Shown here in pieces: positions 15,728 through 23,673 of a stretch of 64,000 nucleotides of DNA. The notes under the pieces were generated by a model that saw nothing but the letters and a program-made list of their open reading frames with translations, was not told the origin of the DNA and did not search any database. This DNA comes from Kineococcus rhizosphaerae (GTDB lineage Bacteria; Actinomycetota; Actinomycetes; Actinomycetales; Kineococcaceae), in the NCBI RefSeq assembly GCF_003002055.1, contig NZ_PVZF01000015.1, forward strand, positions 62,001-126,000, written 5' to 3'. The position numbers and the translations under genes are program-made. How positions within the stretch are numbered: the stretch's first letter is position 1; every line of letters begins with the position of its first letter.

Positions 15728-17515
15728 TCACCGGCTGCGGGGCAGGAGCGGGTCGGTCCCGGTGGGGCTGTCGGAGGGGGCCGGCGGCGGGGTCGTCACC
15801 ACGGGCGGCGTCGTCGACTGCGTCTGCGTCGGCGTCACCGGGTCGGTGGTCGTCGGGGGCGGGACCACGACCGGGGGGACCACGACCGGCGGCGGCGGGG
15901 TCGTCGTCGGCGGGGTCGTGACGACGGGCGGGGTCGTGCTGATCCCCGGGCGCGGGTTGCCCGGCACGACGACGTCCGGACCGGTCGGCGGCGGGGCGAC
16001 CGTCGTCGGCGGGACCGTGGGCGGGGTCGTCACCGGCGGCGGGACGACGACCGGCGGGACCGGGACGGACTGCCCCTGCCCCGGGGCGCTCCCGGGGACC
16101 GCGCTCGTCGCGGGTGCACCGCCCGTCGGGGCTCCCGCGCTGGTCCCCGGGGCCGTCGAGGGCGTCCCCGCGGTGGTCGCCGGCCTGGGGGCCCGGGACG
16201 TCGAGGCCGGGCCGTCGGTGCTGGACGCGCCGCCCTGGGTGCCGGACCCCGGCGCCGCCGCGGTCGACGGCTGGGGGGCGCTCGTCGTCGGCGCGGCCGA
16301 CGTCGCGTCCGGCGGCTGCACGATCGCCACGGGGTTGGGGACGTCCCTCAGCCGGCCCTGCTGGACCGCCGCGATCGCCACGGCCGTCCCCGCGGTCGCC
16401 AGCAGCAGCGCGCCGACGACGACGACGACCGGCCGCTTCGGCAGCGACCGCACCGACCGCGCCGGCCGCACGGGTCCGATCGCCGGGAAGTCGGTGTCCG
16501 CCGCCGCTCCCGCCCCGCCGCGCAGGTCCAGCGACGGCCGGGGCTCGACGAAGGCGCGCATCCCGTTCACCCACGCGGGCAACCGGTCCGGACGCTGCGC
16601 GGGGTCGGGCGACAGGGCCTGCAGCAGCAGGTCCGCCAGGCCCGGGTGGGGTGCCGTCAACGCCGCCGCCGCCAGCTGCCGGCGCACCAGCGCCGGGTCG
16701 ACGTCGCCCTCGGGCGAGGTCGCCGGCGGGGTGCCCGTCAGCAGGAACACGGCCGTGGCGCCGAAGCCGAACACGTCGCCGGCCGCGGTCGGCAGCGCGC
16801 CCGCCCGGACCTCGGGGGCGGTGTAGGCCGTCGAGCGCCCCGGGACCGGGCCGCGGCGCGGACCGCCGAGGCTGGCGCCGGAGAGCCGGACCCCGTCGGC
16901 GGGCCAGAAGCCGCCCAACCGGACCGAACGCGGCGTGATGTCCCCGTGGACCAGCGGCGGCGCGTCCTCGGAACCGCGGTGCAGGTCGGTCAGCACCCCC
17001 GCGGCCGTCGCCAGGACGGCGAAGCGGTCCTGGACCCCGGCGCCCGGGTCGTCGCGCAGCCAGTCCGCCACCGACCGGCCCGCGGCCTGCTCCAGGACGG
17101 CGTAGTCCCACTCGCCGCCGGTGCGGTCGACGTGGCCGGGGCGGTGCGGGGCCGGCCCCCTGAACGTCCCGACGACCCCCGCCAGCCGCGGGTGCCGCAC
17201 CCGCGCCAGGCCCGCGGCCCGCTCGCGCCACAGCACCTCCGGCGGGACGCCCGCTCCCGCGTCGTCCCCGGCGTCGTCGGCGTCGTCGTGCAGGACCTCC
17301 AGGCCGTCCGCCGCCGGCCGCAGCGCCGCGAGCGTGAACAGCGCCTCGCCCGTGGCCGCGCGGTGGTCCAGGACGTGCCACGCCTCGTCGGCCGAGTCGG
17401 CCTCACCGAGGAGCTCGAACCGGTCCGGGTCGTCCGCCGGGCCCGCGTGGTGGCGGACCAGGGACGGGACGTCGGAAGAGGTGAGCCTGTCGTCCGGCCA
17501 TCCCTCGGTCGTCAC
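15728..17515 (-). CDS. Membrane-anchored serine/threonine pseudokinase with Pro/Thr/Val-rich extracellular tail
   Basis: A 595-residue protein. GTG at 17515 has GGAGG eight bases upstream. Residues 1 to about 310 follow the Hanks-kinase fold: HGDITPRSVRL stands for HRDxKPxN, TAYTAPEV for the APE motif, and GDVFGFGATAVFLLTG for helix F. However, the ATP-binding Lys of the VAIK strand is absent and the DFG motif reads GAS, so catalysis is very unlikely. One membrane helix (VVVVVGALLLATAGTAV) follows, then about 200 residues almost wholly of Pro, Thr, Val, Ser and Gly. Similar non-catalytic kinases act as scaffolds in actinobacterial cell-wall control (MviN/FhaA systems are the known case), but no partner is adjacent. 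The role is inferred from the fold only. Confidence 0.75.
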   Translation of the reverse strand: MTTEGWPDDRLTSSDVPSLVRHHAGPADDPDRFELLGEADSADEAWHVLDHRAATGEALFTLAALRPAADGLEVLHDDADDAGDDAGAGVPPEVLWRERAAGLARVRHPRLAGVVGTFRGPAPHRPGHVDRTGGEWDYAVLEQAAGRSVADWLRDDPGAGVQDRFAVLATAAGVLTDLHRGSEDAPPLVHGDITPRSVRLGGFWPADGVRLSGASLGGPRRGPVPGRSTAYTAPEVRAGALPTAAGDVFGFGATAVFLLTGTPPATSPEGDVDPALVRRQLAAAALTAPHPGLADLLLQALSPDPAQRPDRLPAWVNGMRAFVEPRPSLDLRGGAGAAADTDFPAIGPVRPARSVRSLPKRPVVVVVGALLLATAGTAVAIAAVQQGRLRDVPNPVAIVQPPDATSAAPTTSAPQPSTAAAPGSGTQGGASSTDGPASTSRAPRPATTAGTPSTAPGTSAGAPTGGAPATSAVPGSAPGQGQSVPVPPVVVPPPVTTPPTVPPTTVAPPPTGPDVVVPGNPRPGISTTPPVVTTPPTTTPPPPVVVPPVVVPPPTTTDPVTPTQTQSTTPPVVTTPPPAPSDSPTGTDPLLPRSR

Positions 17516-17545
17516 CTGCGGCACCTCCGCACCTTCGGCGGTGCT

Positions 17546-17566
17546 GCCCACCCACCGCGGGTGGGC
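17546..17566. other. Hairpin upstream of the pseudokinase gene
   Basis: GCCCACCC (17546-17553) and GGGTGGGC (17559-17566) form a perfect 8-bp stem with a 5-base loop between the GNAT gene stop and the pseudokinase start. It could end transcription from the GNAT gene or lie in the pseudokinase leader. Nothing else is recognisable in 17516-17666. Confidence 0.4.
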
Positions 17567-17666
17567 GCACCGGAGTCGGAGGCCCATGATGCCCCACCCG
17601 GCCCAACCTTCCGACCCGTTCAGGGGTACGTGTGACGCAGAACCTTGAAGTTCTCGCGCGATCACG

Positions 17667-18320
17667 CTATGTGAGGGCCGCGAGCACAGGCTCCACCCCC
17701 TCCAGGTGGACCGCCGGGCGCTCGCGGGCGGTCCAGCCCGCCGCGTCCAGCCGCAACCGCTGCTGGACGGCCGGGACCCCGTCCCGCAGGACGCGGCTGA
17801 CGCCGTCGTCGACGTAGCCGAGCCGGCGCGAGACGCCCAGCGAGCGCGGGTTGTCGACGAACGCGTCGCTGCGGGCGCTCGTGGCGCCCAGGCCCGCGAA
17901 GGCCAGGTGCAGCGCGGCGGCCCGCATGAGCCCCCCGGTACCGCGGCCCTGGTGCTCCAGGCCGAGCCAGGAGCCCGTGACGACCTCGCGCAGCTCCCGG
18001 AAGTGCCGCGCCTCCAGCGACTGGGTGCCGACGACGGTCCCGCCGCGGCGGACGACGAGGTCCAGGCGCCAGTCCTGCGGCGTCCACGAGCTCCACCCGC
18101 CGAGCTGCCAGCGGAAGGTGCGGCGGGCCCGCTCGGCGGGGTCGCAGTCGGTCCACGGGGTGCTGAACGGGTGCTCGCCGGGCCCGTGGACGCCGCGGGC
18201 GGCCACCCGCGCGAGCTCGAGGACGCCGTCGAGGTCCCCGGCGCGCAGCTCGACGTCGCCGTCGGGGTGGGCGACGACGGCGCGCAGGGCGGCGAAGGGG
18301 TGCAGCTCGACGGGGATCAC
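17667..18320 (-). CDS. GNAT family N-acetyltransferase (RimJ/RimL-like)
   Basis: A 217-residue protein starting ATG at 18320. Its GNAT signature is GSWLGLEHQGRGTGGLMRAAALHLAF, the acetyl-CoA loop Q/RxxGxG (QGRGTG) preceded by the beta-4 strand, then SDAFVDNPRSLGVSRRLGYVDDG, the typical end of Rim-type domains. These enzymes move an acetyl group from acetyl-CoA to an amine on a protein N-terminus, sugar or antibiotic. Its neighbours are not informative. The length is a little above the family average (170-190 aa) because of a C-terminal extension. Confidence 0.88.
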   Translation of the reverse strand: MIPVELHPFAALRAVVAHPDGDVELRAGDLDGVLELARVAARGVHGPGEHPFSTPWTDCDPAERARRTFRWQLGGWSSWTPQDWRLDLVVRRGGTVVGTQSLEARHFRELREVVTGSWLGLEHQGRGTGGLMRAAALHLAFAGLGATSARSDAFVDNPRSLGVSRRLGYVDDGVSRVLRDGVPAVQQRLRLDAAGWTARERPAVHLEGVEPVLAALT

Positions 18321-18374
18321 CCGTCCCAGGGTGTCGCGGCCCCGCCCCCGGGACCAGCGGTTTCCGGGCCGGGG

Positions 18375-20627
18375 TCAGGGCTGGTCGAACACCGTCACCC
18401 GCGGCGCGACCCCCGCGAACGCGCTCACCTGGACCGTCGCGTGCTGGCCGGTGCAGGCCTGCGCCAGCCGCGACGACCCGACGTCGCGGGTGAGCACGTT
18501 GACGTTGCCGTGACCGCACGTCACGCCCGCCTCGGCGCCGGCGACGGGGTCGAACCAGGCGCCCGTCGACATCTGCACCACGCCCCGGCGCACCGCGCCG
18601 GAGACCACGAGCCCGCCCAGGCAGCTGCCCCGCCGGCTGCGCAGGACGACGACCTGGCCGTCGCGCAGGTCCCGGTCCGCCGCGTCCGCGGGGTGCATCC
18701 GCACCGGTTCGCGGCCGGCGACCTTCCCGGCCTGCGACGTGGCGCCGTGGTCGAGCTGGCTGTGCAGCCGGGTGGCGGGGTTGTTGGCGACGAGGTGCAG
18801 GGGGAACTCGGGGTCGGGGACCTCCTCGGGCGCCAGCCACACGGGGTGGCCGGGGCAGTCGTCGTACCCGAAACCCGCGACCGTCTCGGAGTGCAGCTCG
18901 ATCCGGCCGCTGGGCGTGCGCAGCGGGAACCTCGCCGGGTCGGCGCGGAAGCCGGCGAACATCACCTTCTCGGCGGGTTCGGCGGGCAGCACGAACTCCC
19001 CCGCGGCCACGAACTCCGGGTAGAGCGGGGCGTCGATCCCCGCGCGGGCGGCCGGCCCCGAGCGCCACTGCTCGTAGAGGTGCTCCACCCACTGCGGCGC
19101 GGTGCGTCCCTCGGTGAACCGCGGGCCGACTCCCAGCCGCTCGGCGAGCCCGGACAGGGTCGCGTAGTCGTCGCGGGCCTGCCCGAGGGGTTCGTGGACG
19201 CGGCCCATCGCGATGAGCCGGTCGTCGTAGCGCGCGGCGCCGACGTCGTCGCGCTCCAGCGTCGTCGTCGAGGCGAACACGACGTCGGCGTGCCGGGCCG
19301 TCGACGTCCAGAACGGTTCGTGGACGATCACGGTCTCGGCGGCGCGGAACGCGCGCTGCAGCCGCTGCAGGTCCTGGTGGTGGTGGAACGGGTTGCCACC
19401 GGCCCAGTGCACGAGCCGCAGGTGCGGGTAGGTCTCGTGGCGGCCGTCGACCTCGTACGCCTCCCCCGGGTGCAGGAGCGCGTCGGCGATCCGGGCGACG
19501 GGGATCCGCACGCGCAGCGGGTCCGCGAACTGCGGGAAGGTCGGCAGCGGGTAGGACCCCGCCCGCTTCCCGACGCCGCCCGTCGAGGCGTAGCCGTGCC
19601 CGAAGCCCCCGCCGGGCAACCCGATCTGGCCGAGCATGGCCGCGAACGCGACGGCCGCCCACAGGGGTTGCTCACCGAAGCGGGTGCGGGCCACGGACCA
19701 GCTGACCGTGACCATCGTGCGGCCGCGGACCGCGCGCCGGGCGAGGTCGCGGATCGTCGCGGCCGGGATCCCGGTGATCGCCTCGGCCCACTCGGGGGTC
19801 CGGTCGGCGAGGGTGGCCAGGAACTCGTCCGCCCCGTGCGTGCACGTGGCCAGGAACTCCCGGTCGTACGTGCCGTCGGTCAGCAGCACGTGGCACAGCG
19901 CCAGCAGCAGCGCGGCGTCGGTCCCGGGGACGACGTCGAGCCACTGCGCGCCGAGCTCGGCGGCCAGGTCGTCGCGCAGCGGGGAGACGAGGACGAACTC
20001 GGCGCCGCGGGCCCGGGCCCCGCGCAGGCGGCCCGCGACCTCGTGCCGGCTGATGCCCCCGGAGGCGACCTCGGAGTTCTTCGCGGGCAGCCCGCCGAGG
20101 GCGATGACGAGGTCGGTGCTCTCCTCGACGCTGGCCCACGACGTCGGGGACAGCAGCGGCTCCTGGTTGCCGACGACGTGGGGCAGCAGGACCTCCCCGA
20201 CGCCGTGGCTGTACGTCCACGACGAGCGGACGGCGCCGCCGAGCACGTGGGAGAACCGGTGCAGCTGGCTCTGGGCGTGGTGGAACCGGCCCGCGCTGGC
20301 CCAGCCGTACGAGCCCGCGTACACCGCGCGGGGCCCGTGGTCGCCCAGGACGCGGGTGTACTCCGCGGCCACCCGGTCCAGCAGCTCGTCCCACTCCACC
20401 GGGAGGAACTCGTCGCGGCCGCGGCGCTCGTCGGGGCCCGGGCCGTCCTCCCACCACCCGCGCCGCACGTGCGGGCGCAGCACCCGGGCCGTGGGGGTGG
20501 CGGCCACGGGCACGTTGGCCAGCAGCGCCGAGGGCTCGGGGTCGTCGGGGTGCGCGGTGACCACCACCCCGTCGTCGGTGGTCTGCGCGGAGAACGCGCC
20601 CCAGTGGGAGGAGTGCGGGGTGCTCAC
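18375..20627 (-). CDS. Molybdopterin-dependent oxidoreductase, BisC/TorA (DMSO reductase) type
   Basis: A 750-residue catalytic subunit starting at GTG 20627 (the frame runs further up, to 20708, without support). N-terminal SSHWGAF and a GSYGWASAGRF segment, which should carry the Ser that ligates molybdenum, are typical of biotin sulfoxide/TMAO/DMSO reductases. Further motifs are VIALGGLPAKNSEV, LGQIGLPGGGFGHGYAS, HWAGGNPFHHHQDL, and a C-terminal MGD-binding domain (NNPATRLHSQLDHG). There are no N-terminal iron-sulfur cysteines and no Tat signal, so it should be a soluble cytoplasmic single-subunit enzyme like BisC. No chaperone or cofactor genes are nearby. The likely substrate is an S- or N-oxide (biotin or methionine sulfoxide), which is inferred. 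Confidence 0.9.
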   Translation of the reverse strand: MSTPHSSHWGAFSAQTTDDGVVVTAHPDDPEPSALLANVPVAATPTARVLRPHVRRGWWEDGPGPDERRGRDEFLPVEWDELLDRVAAEYTRVLGDHGPRAVYAGSYGWASAGRFHHAQSQLHRFSHVLGGAVRSSWTYSHGVGEVLLPHVVGNQEPLLSPTSWASVEESTDLVIALGGLPAKNSEVASGGISRHEVAGRLRGARARGAEFVLVSPLRDDLAAELGAQWLDVVPGTDAALLLALCHVLLTDGTYDREFLATCTHGADEFLATLADRTPEWAEAITGIPAATIRDLARRAVRGRTMVTVSWSVARTRFGEQPLWAAVAFAAMLGQIGLPGGGFGHGYASTGGVGKRAGSYPLPTFPQFADPLRVRIPVARIADALLHPGEAYEVDGRHETYPHLRLVHWAGGNPFHHHQDLQRLQRAFRAAETVIVHEPFWTSTARHADVVFASTTTLERDDVGAARYDDRLIAMGRVHEPLGQARDDYATLSGLAERLGVGPRFTEGRTAPQWVEHLYEQWRSGPAARAGIDAPLYPEFVAAGEFVLPAEPAEKVMFAGFRADPARFPLRTPSGRIELHSETVAGFGYDDCPGHPVWLAPEEVPDPEFPLHLVANNPATRLHSQLDHGATSQAGKVAGREPVRMHPADAADRDLRDGQVVVLRSRRGSCLGGLVVSGAVRRGVVQMSTGAWFDPVAGAEAGVTCGHGNVNVLTRDVGSSRLAQACTGQHATVQVSAFAGVAPRVTVFDQP

Positions 20628-20798
20628 CCGACCAGTGTCCCGCGTCCGACGCCGGCCCCGGCGACGCGCGACGCGGCCCCGATGCAGCGCAACGTGACGC
20701 ATAGTCACTTACGGTTACCGGGTGACGTTTCGGACACGATCCGGATTCACCCGGACGGAGCACTCAAGGAACCGCGCGGACCTGCCGAGGAGCAGGGC

Positions 20799-22655
20799 AT
20801 GATCGCCAGACCGCAGCAGGACCGGACGGGTGCCCCCGGCCGCGTCACCCACCCCGCCGCCCGCGTGCGCGGCGGCGGGCTGCGGCTCGCGATCACGACG
20901 GCCGCCGTCGTGGCCGTCCTGTCCACGGTGGTGCCCGCGCTCGTCGGGGCCTCCAGCCCCGCCGACGTCGTCTGGTGGCCGGCTGCGGGGGCAGCCCTGG
21001 CCCTGGCGGTGCGCCGCCCGGCCCGGCGGTGGTGGTGCGTCGCCGGGACGCTCGTGGGGACGGTGGCCGCCTGCCACCTCCTGCAGCTGGACAGGTCCGA
21101 CACGGCGGTGTTCGCGAGCGCGCAGGCGCTGCAGTGCGGGGTCGGCGCAGCGCTGGTCTCCGCACTCGGCCGAGGGGAGTCTGCGCGCTTGCGACGGGGC
21201 CGCGACGCGTGGCGGCTGACCGCCGGCGCGGTCGCCGGCGTCGCCACCTCCGCCCTGCTCGTGCAGACCGCCGGCCCCGCCGGTCCCTACGCCCTGAGCC
21301 AGCTGCTCGGGATCCTGCTGCTCGCGCCCGCGCTGCTCGTGCCGCAGCGGCCCGAGACCGGGGACGCGCGACGCTCCCGCGCGGCCCTGACGGAGTGGCT
21401 GCTGGTCCTGGCCGTCTCCGCGGGCGTGTCCGCCGCCGTCTTCTGGAACTCCGCCCCCGGCCCCTGGTCCTTCCTCGTCGTCGTCCCCATCCTGTGGGGC
21501 GCGGCCCGCCTCGGCGTCGGCCGCGCCCTGACGTGCCAGCTCGTCGTCGCCGTCGTCGCCACCAGCGGCACCGCCGCCCACCTCGGCCCCTACCGCGAGC
21601 TCGGCCCGCAGGGCTCCGTCGTCCTGCAGGCGCTGCTGTTCACCTCCGGCGCCGTCGCCCTCGTCATGTCCCTCGTCGTCCGCTCCCGCGAACGGGCCGC
21701 CGACCTCGCCGGCCGGCGCGAGGAGGTCTTCCGCCGCACCTTCGACGACGCCCTGCTCGGCGTCGCCCTGCTGCGCCTGCGCCCCGACGGTTCCGCCGTC
21801 GTCGCCCGCGTCAACGAACGCCTGCAGTCGATGCTCGGCGTCGACGTCCCCGTCGGCTCGGACTGGTCCGAGCAGGTCCACCCCGAGCACCGCGAGGTCT
21901 TCGTCGAGGCCGTCACCGAGATGGCCCGCGAGGTGGGCCAGGGCCGCCAGGCGCACTGGCACGCCGAGCTCCAGCACGGCGACGGCGAGATCTGGCTCGA
22001 ACTGGCCGCCGCGGCCTGGCCGACCCCCGGCGACGACGGCCGCCCCGGTGAGGTCGGCGCCGTCGTCCAGGTCGCCGACGTCACCCAGCGCCGGCTCGTC
22101 CAGCGCCGCCTGCGCGAGGCGGCCCTGCACGACCCGCTGACCGGGCTGCCCAACCGCACCCTCCTGGAGGACCGGGTGCGGCACGCGCTGTCGGCCGCCG
22201 CCCGCAGCGGCGAGCGGGTCGCGCTGCTGTACTGCGACCTCGACGACTTCAAACCCGTCAACGACACCGGCGGTCACGCCGCCGGCGACCACGTCCTCAT
22301 CGACGTCGCCGACCGCCTCACCGCCGCCGTGCGCCCCGGGGACACCGTCGCCCGCATCGGCGGCGACGAGTTCGCGATCGTCTGCCCCGACCTGCCCGAC
22401 GAGGACGCCGCCCGCGACATCGCCGACCGCGTCGTGGCCGCCATGGCCGACCCGTTCCCCGTCGCCGGCTGGCGGTTCGACGTCGGCATCAGCGTGGGCC
22501 TGGCCATGGCCGACGCCGGGCAGGACGCCACCCGCGTCCTGCAGCAGGCCGACCAGGCCATGTACGAGGCCAAGGGCGCCGGGAAGGGCCGCGTGCGCGC
22601 CGCCTCCCCCGCCGGCCGGGTGCACCGCACGATCGACCTGCGCACCGGCAGCTGA
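20799..22655 (+). CDS. Diguanylate cyclase with MASE1-like membrane sensor, PAS and GGDEF domains
   Basis: A 618-residue protein; ATG at 20799 with GAGGAG just upstream. Residues 30-300 hold about eight membrane helices of MASE1 style (WWPAAGAALALA, VFWNSAPGPWSFLVV). A PAS-like domain (about 310-440) and a complete GGDEF domain follow: DPLTGLPNRTLLEDRV, CDLDDFKPVND, GGDEF at 521-525. RPGD at 512-515 is exactly five residues before GGDEF, so the product-inhibition I-site is present. It should make c-di-GMP from two GTP in response to a membrane or ligand signal. It is divergent from the molybdoenzyme gene and followed by a large inverted repeat. Confidence 0.93.
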   Translation: MIARPQQDRTGAPGRVTHPAARVRGGGLRLAITTAAVVAVLSTVVPALVGASSPADVVWWPAAGAALALAVRRPARRWWCVAGTLVGTVAACHLLQLDRSDTAVFASAQALQCGVGAALVSALGRGESARLRRGRDAWRLTAGAVAGVATSALLVQTAGPAGPYALSQLLGILLLAPALLVPQRPETGDARRSRAALTEWLLVLAVSAGVSAAVFWNSAPGPWSFLVVVPILWGAARLGVGRALTCQLVVAVVATSGTAAHLGPYRELGPQGSVVLQALLFTSGAVALVMSLVVRSRERAADLAGRREEVFRRTFDDALLGVALLRLRPDGSAVVARVNERLQSMLGVDVPVGSDWSEQVHPEHREVFVEAVTEMAREVGQGRQAHWHAELQHGDGEIWLELAAAAWPTPGDDGRPGEVGAVVQVADVTQRRLVQRRLREAALHDPLTGLPNRTLLEDRVRHALSAAARSGERVALLYCDLDDFKPVNDTGGHAAGDHVLIDVADRLTAAVRPGDTVARIGGDEFAIVCPDLPDEDAARDIADRVVAAMADPFPVAGWRFDVGISVGLAMADAGQDATRVLQQADQAMYEAKGAGKGRVRAASPAGRVHRTIDLRTGS

Positions 22656-22658
22656 CCC

Positions 22659-22753
22659 CCGCGATCGAGGAATCCCTCACCGCGATCAAGGACGACACCG
22701 GCCTCCCACCGCGCACTGTTCCTCGATCGCGGCGAGGGATTCCTCGATCGCGG
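22659..22753. repeat. 34-bp inverted repeat between convergent genes
   Basis: Bases 22659-22692 and 22720-22753 are complementary at 32 of 34 positions, with a 27-base loop. Each arm contains the block CGCGATCGAGGAATCCCTC and a second GCGATC-AGGA half-copy, so the arms are themselves partly repetitive. It lies exactly between the stops of the GGDEF gene and the P1 peptidase gene and could be a bidirectional terminator. The length and internal repeat also fit a dispersed intergenic palindrome. Confidence 0.8.
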
Positions 22754-22767
22754 AGGGAGGTGGGGGC

Positions 22768-23673
22768 TCAGGGAAGGGGGAAGCGCGGCCAGTCGCCGAC
22801 GTCCTCGGCCGCGGCGACCCCGTCCAGCACCGCCTCGCGCACGACGTCGGCGGCGACCCGCTGGAGCTCCACGAGCTGCCCCACCCGCTCCCGCCGATCG
22901 TCCGCGAGCGCCACGCCCCCCGTCGCCAGGGCGAACACCGTGTCGCCGTCGGCGAGGGTGTGGACGGGGTCCAGCGCCCGCGCCAGGCCCGCGTGGGCCG
23001 CGGTCGCCGTCCGCGAGGTCTCCGCGGGGTCGAGCGCTGCGTCGGTGCCGACGACGACCAGGGTGGTGTTCAGCGGCCCGGGCACGACCGGTCCCGCCGC
23101 GACGGCCCCGACCGGCAGCCCGACGGCGTTGACGACCGCCAGCGCCGCCACGACGCACCCGCCGGCCCGGGCGGACGCGGTCCCGACCCCGCCCTTGAAC
23201 CGGCCCCCCACGAGCGCGCCCGTCCCGGCGCCCACGACCCCGCGGGCCACGTCGCCGCCGGTGGCCGCGGCCGCCGCCGCGTACCCCATGGCCTCCGTCG
23301 GGTGGTGGGCGAACACCCCGCCGCGGCCCAGGTCGAAGACGGCGGCGGCGGGCACGATCGGGACGACCTCCCCGGGCCCGTCGCCCACGGCGAACCCGCG
23401 GCCGCGCTCGGCGAGGAAGCGCTGCACGCCGTGGGCCGTGACGAGCCCGTAGGCCGACCCGCCGGTGAGCACGACGGCGTCGACGGTGGGCACGAGGGTC
23501 CGCGGGTCCAGCGCGTCGGTCTCGTGGGTGCCCGGGCCGCCGCCGCGCACGTCGACCCCGCCGACCGTGCCCGGCGGGGTGAGGACGACGGTGACCCCCG
23601 TGAGCCAGCCGTCCCCGCGGCGCGTGAGGTGCCCGACCTGCAGCCCGGCGACGTCGGTGAGCTGCCCGCTCAC
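22768..23673 (-). CDS. P1 family (DmpA/S58) peptidase-like protein
   Basis: A 301-residue protein starting at GTG 23673, which overlaps the stop of the PP2C gene (GTGA). It shows the Ntn-type DmpA/BapA fold: TDVAGLQVGHLT at the start, VLTGGSAYGL, and GPLNTTLVVVGTDAAL, which places an NTT at the expected self-cleavage region though the usual catalytic Ser/Thr context (often G-S/T-I/L) needs checking. Family members cleave into two chains to release the N-terminal nucleophile and act as aminopeptidases or beta-peptidyl aminopeptidases; others are nylon-oligomer hydrolases. Coupling to a stress-response phosphatase is unexpected and may be incidental. Confidence 0.82.
   Translation of the reverse strand: MSGQLTDVAGLQVGHLTRRGDGWLTGVTVVLTPPGTVGGVDVRGGGPGTHETDALDPRTLVPTVDAVVLTGGSAYGLVTAHGVQRFLAERGRGFAVGDGPGEVVPIVPAAAVFDLGRGGVFAHHPTEAMGYAAAAAATGGDVARGVVGAGTGALVGGRFKGGVGTASARAGGCVVAALAVVNAVGLPVGAVAAGPVVPGPLNTTLVVVGTDAALDPAETSRTATAAHAGLARALDPVHTLADGDTVFALATGGVALADDRRERVGQLVELQRVAADVVREAVLDGVAAAEDVGDWPRFPLP

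Noticed and set aside
15760-16060. ACC/GGG-type tandem repeats as a non-coding element
   Set aside because: They encode the Pro/Thr/Val-rich tail of the pseudokinase in a continuous frame.
17706-22655. A 1649-codon open frame on the plus strand
   Set aside because: Only the part from 20799 codes for a recognisable protein (MASE1/PAS/GGDEF). The upstream part is antisense to the GNAT and molybdoenzyme genes and is an artefact of very high GC content, which removes stop codons.
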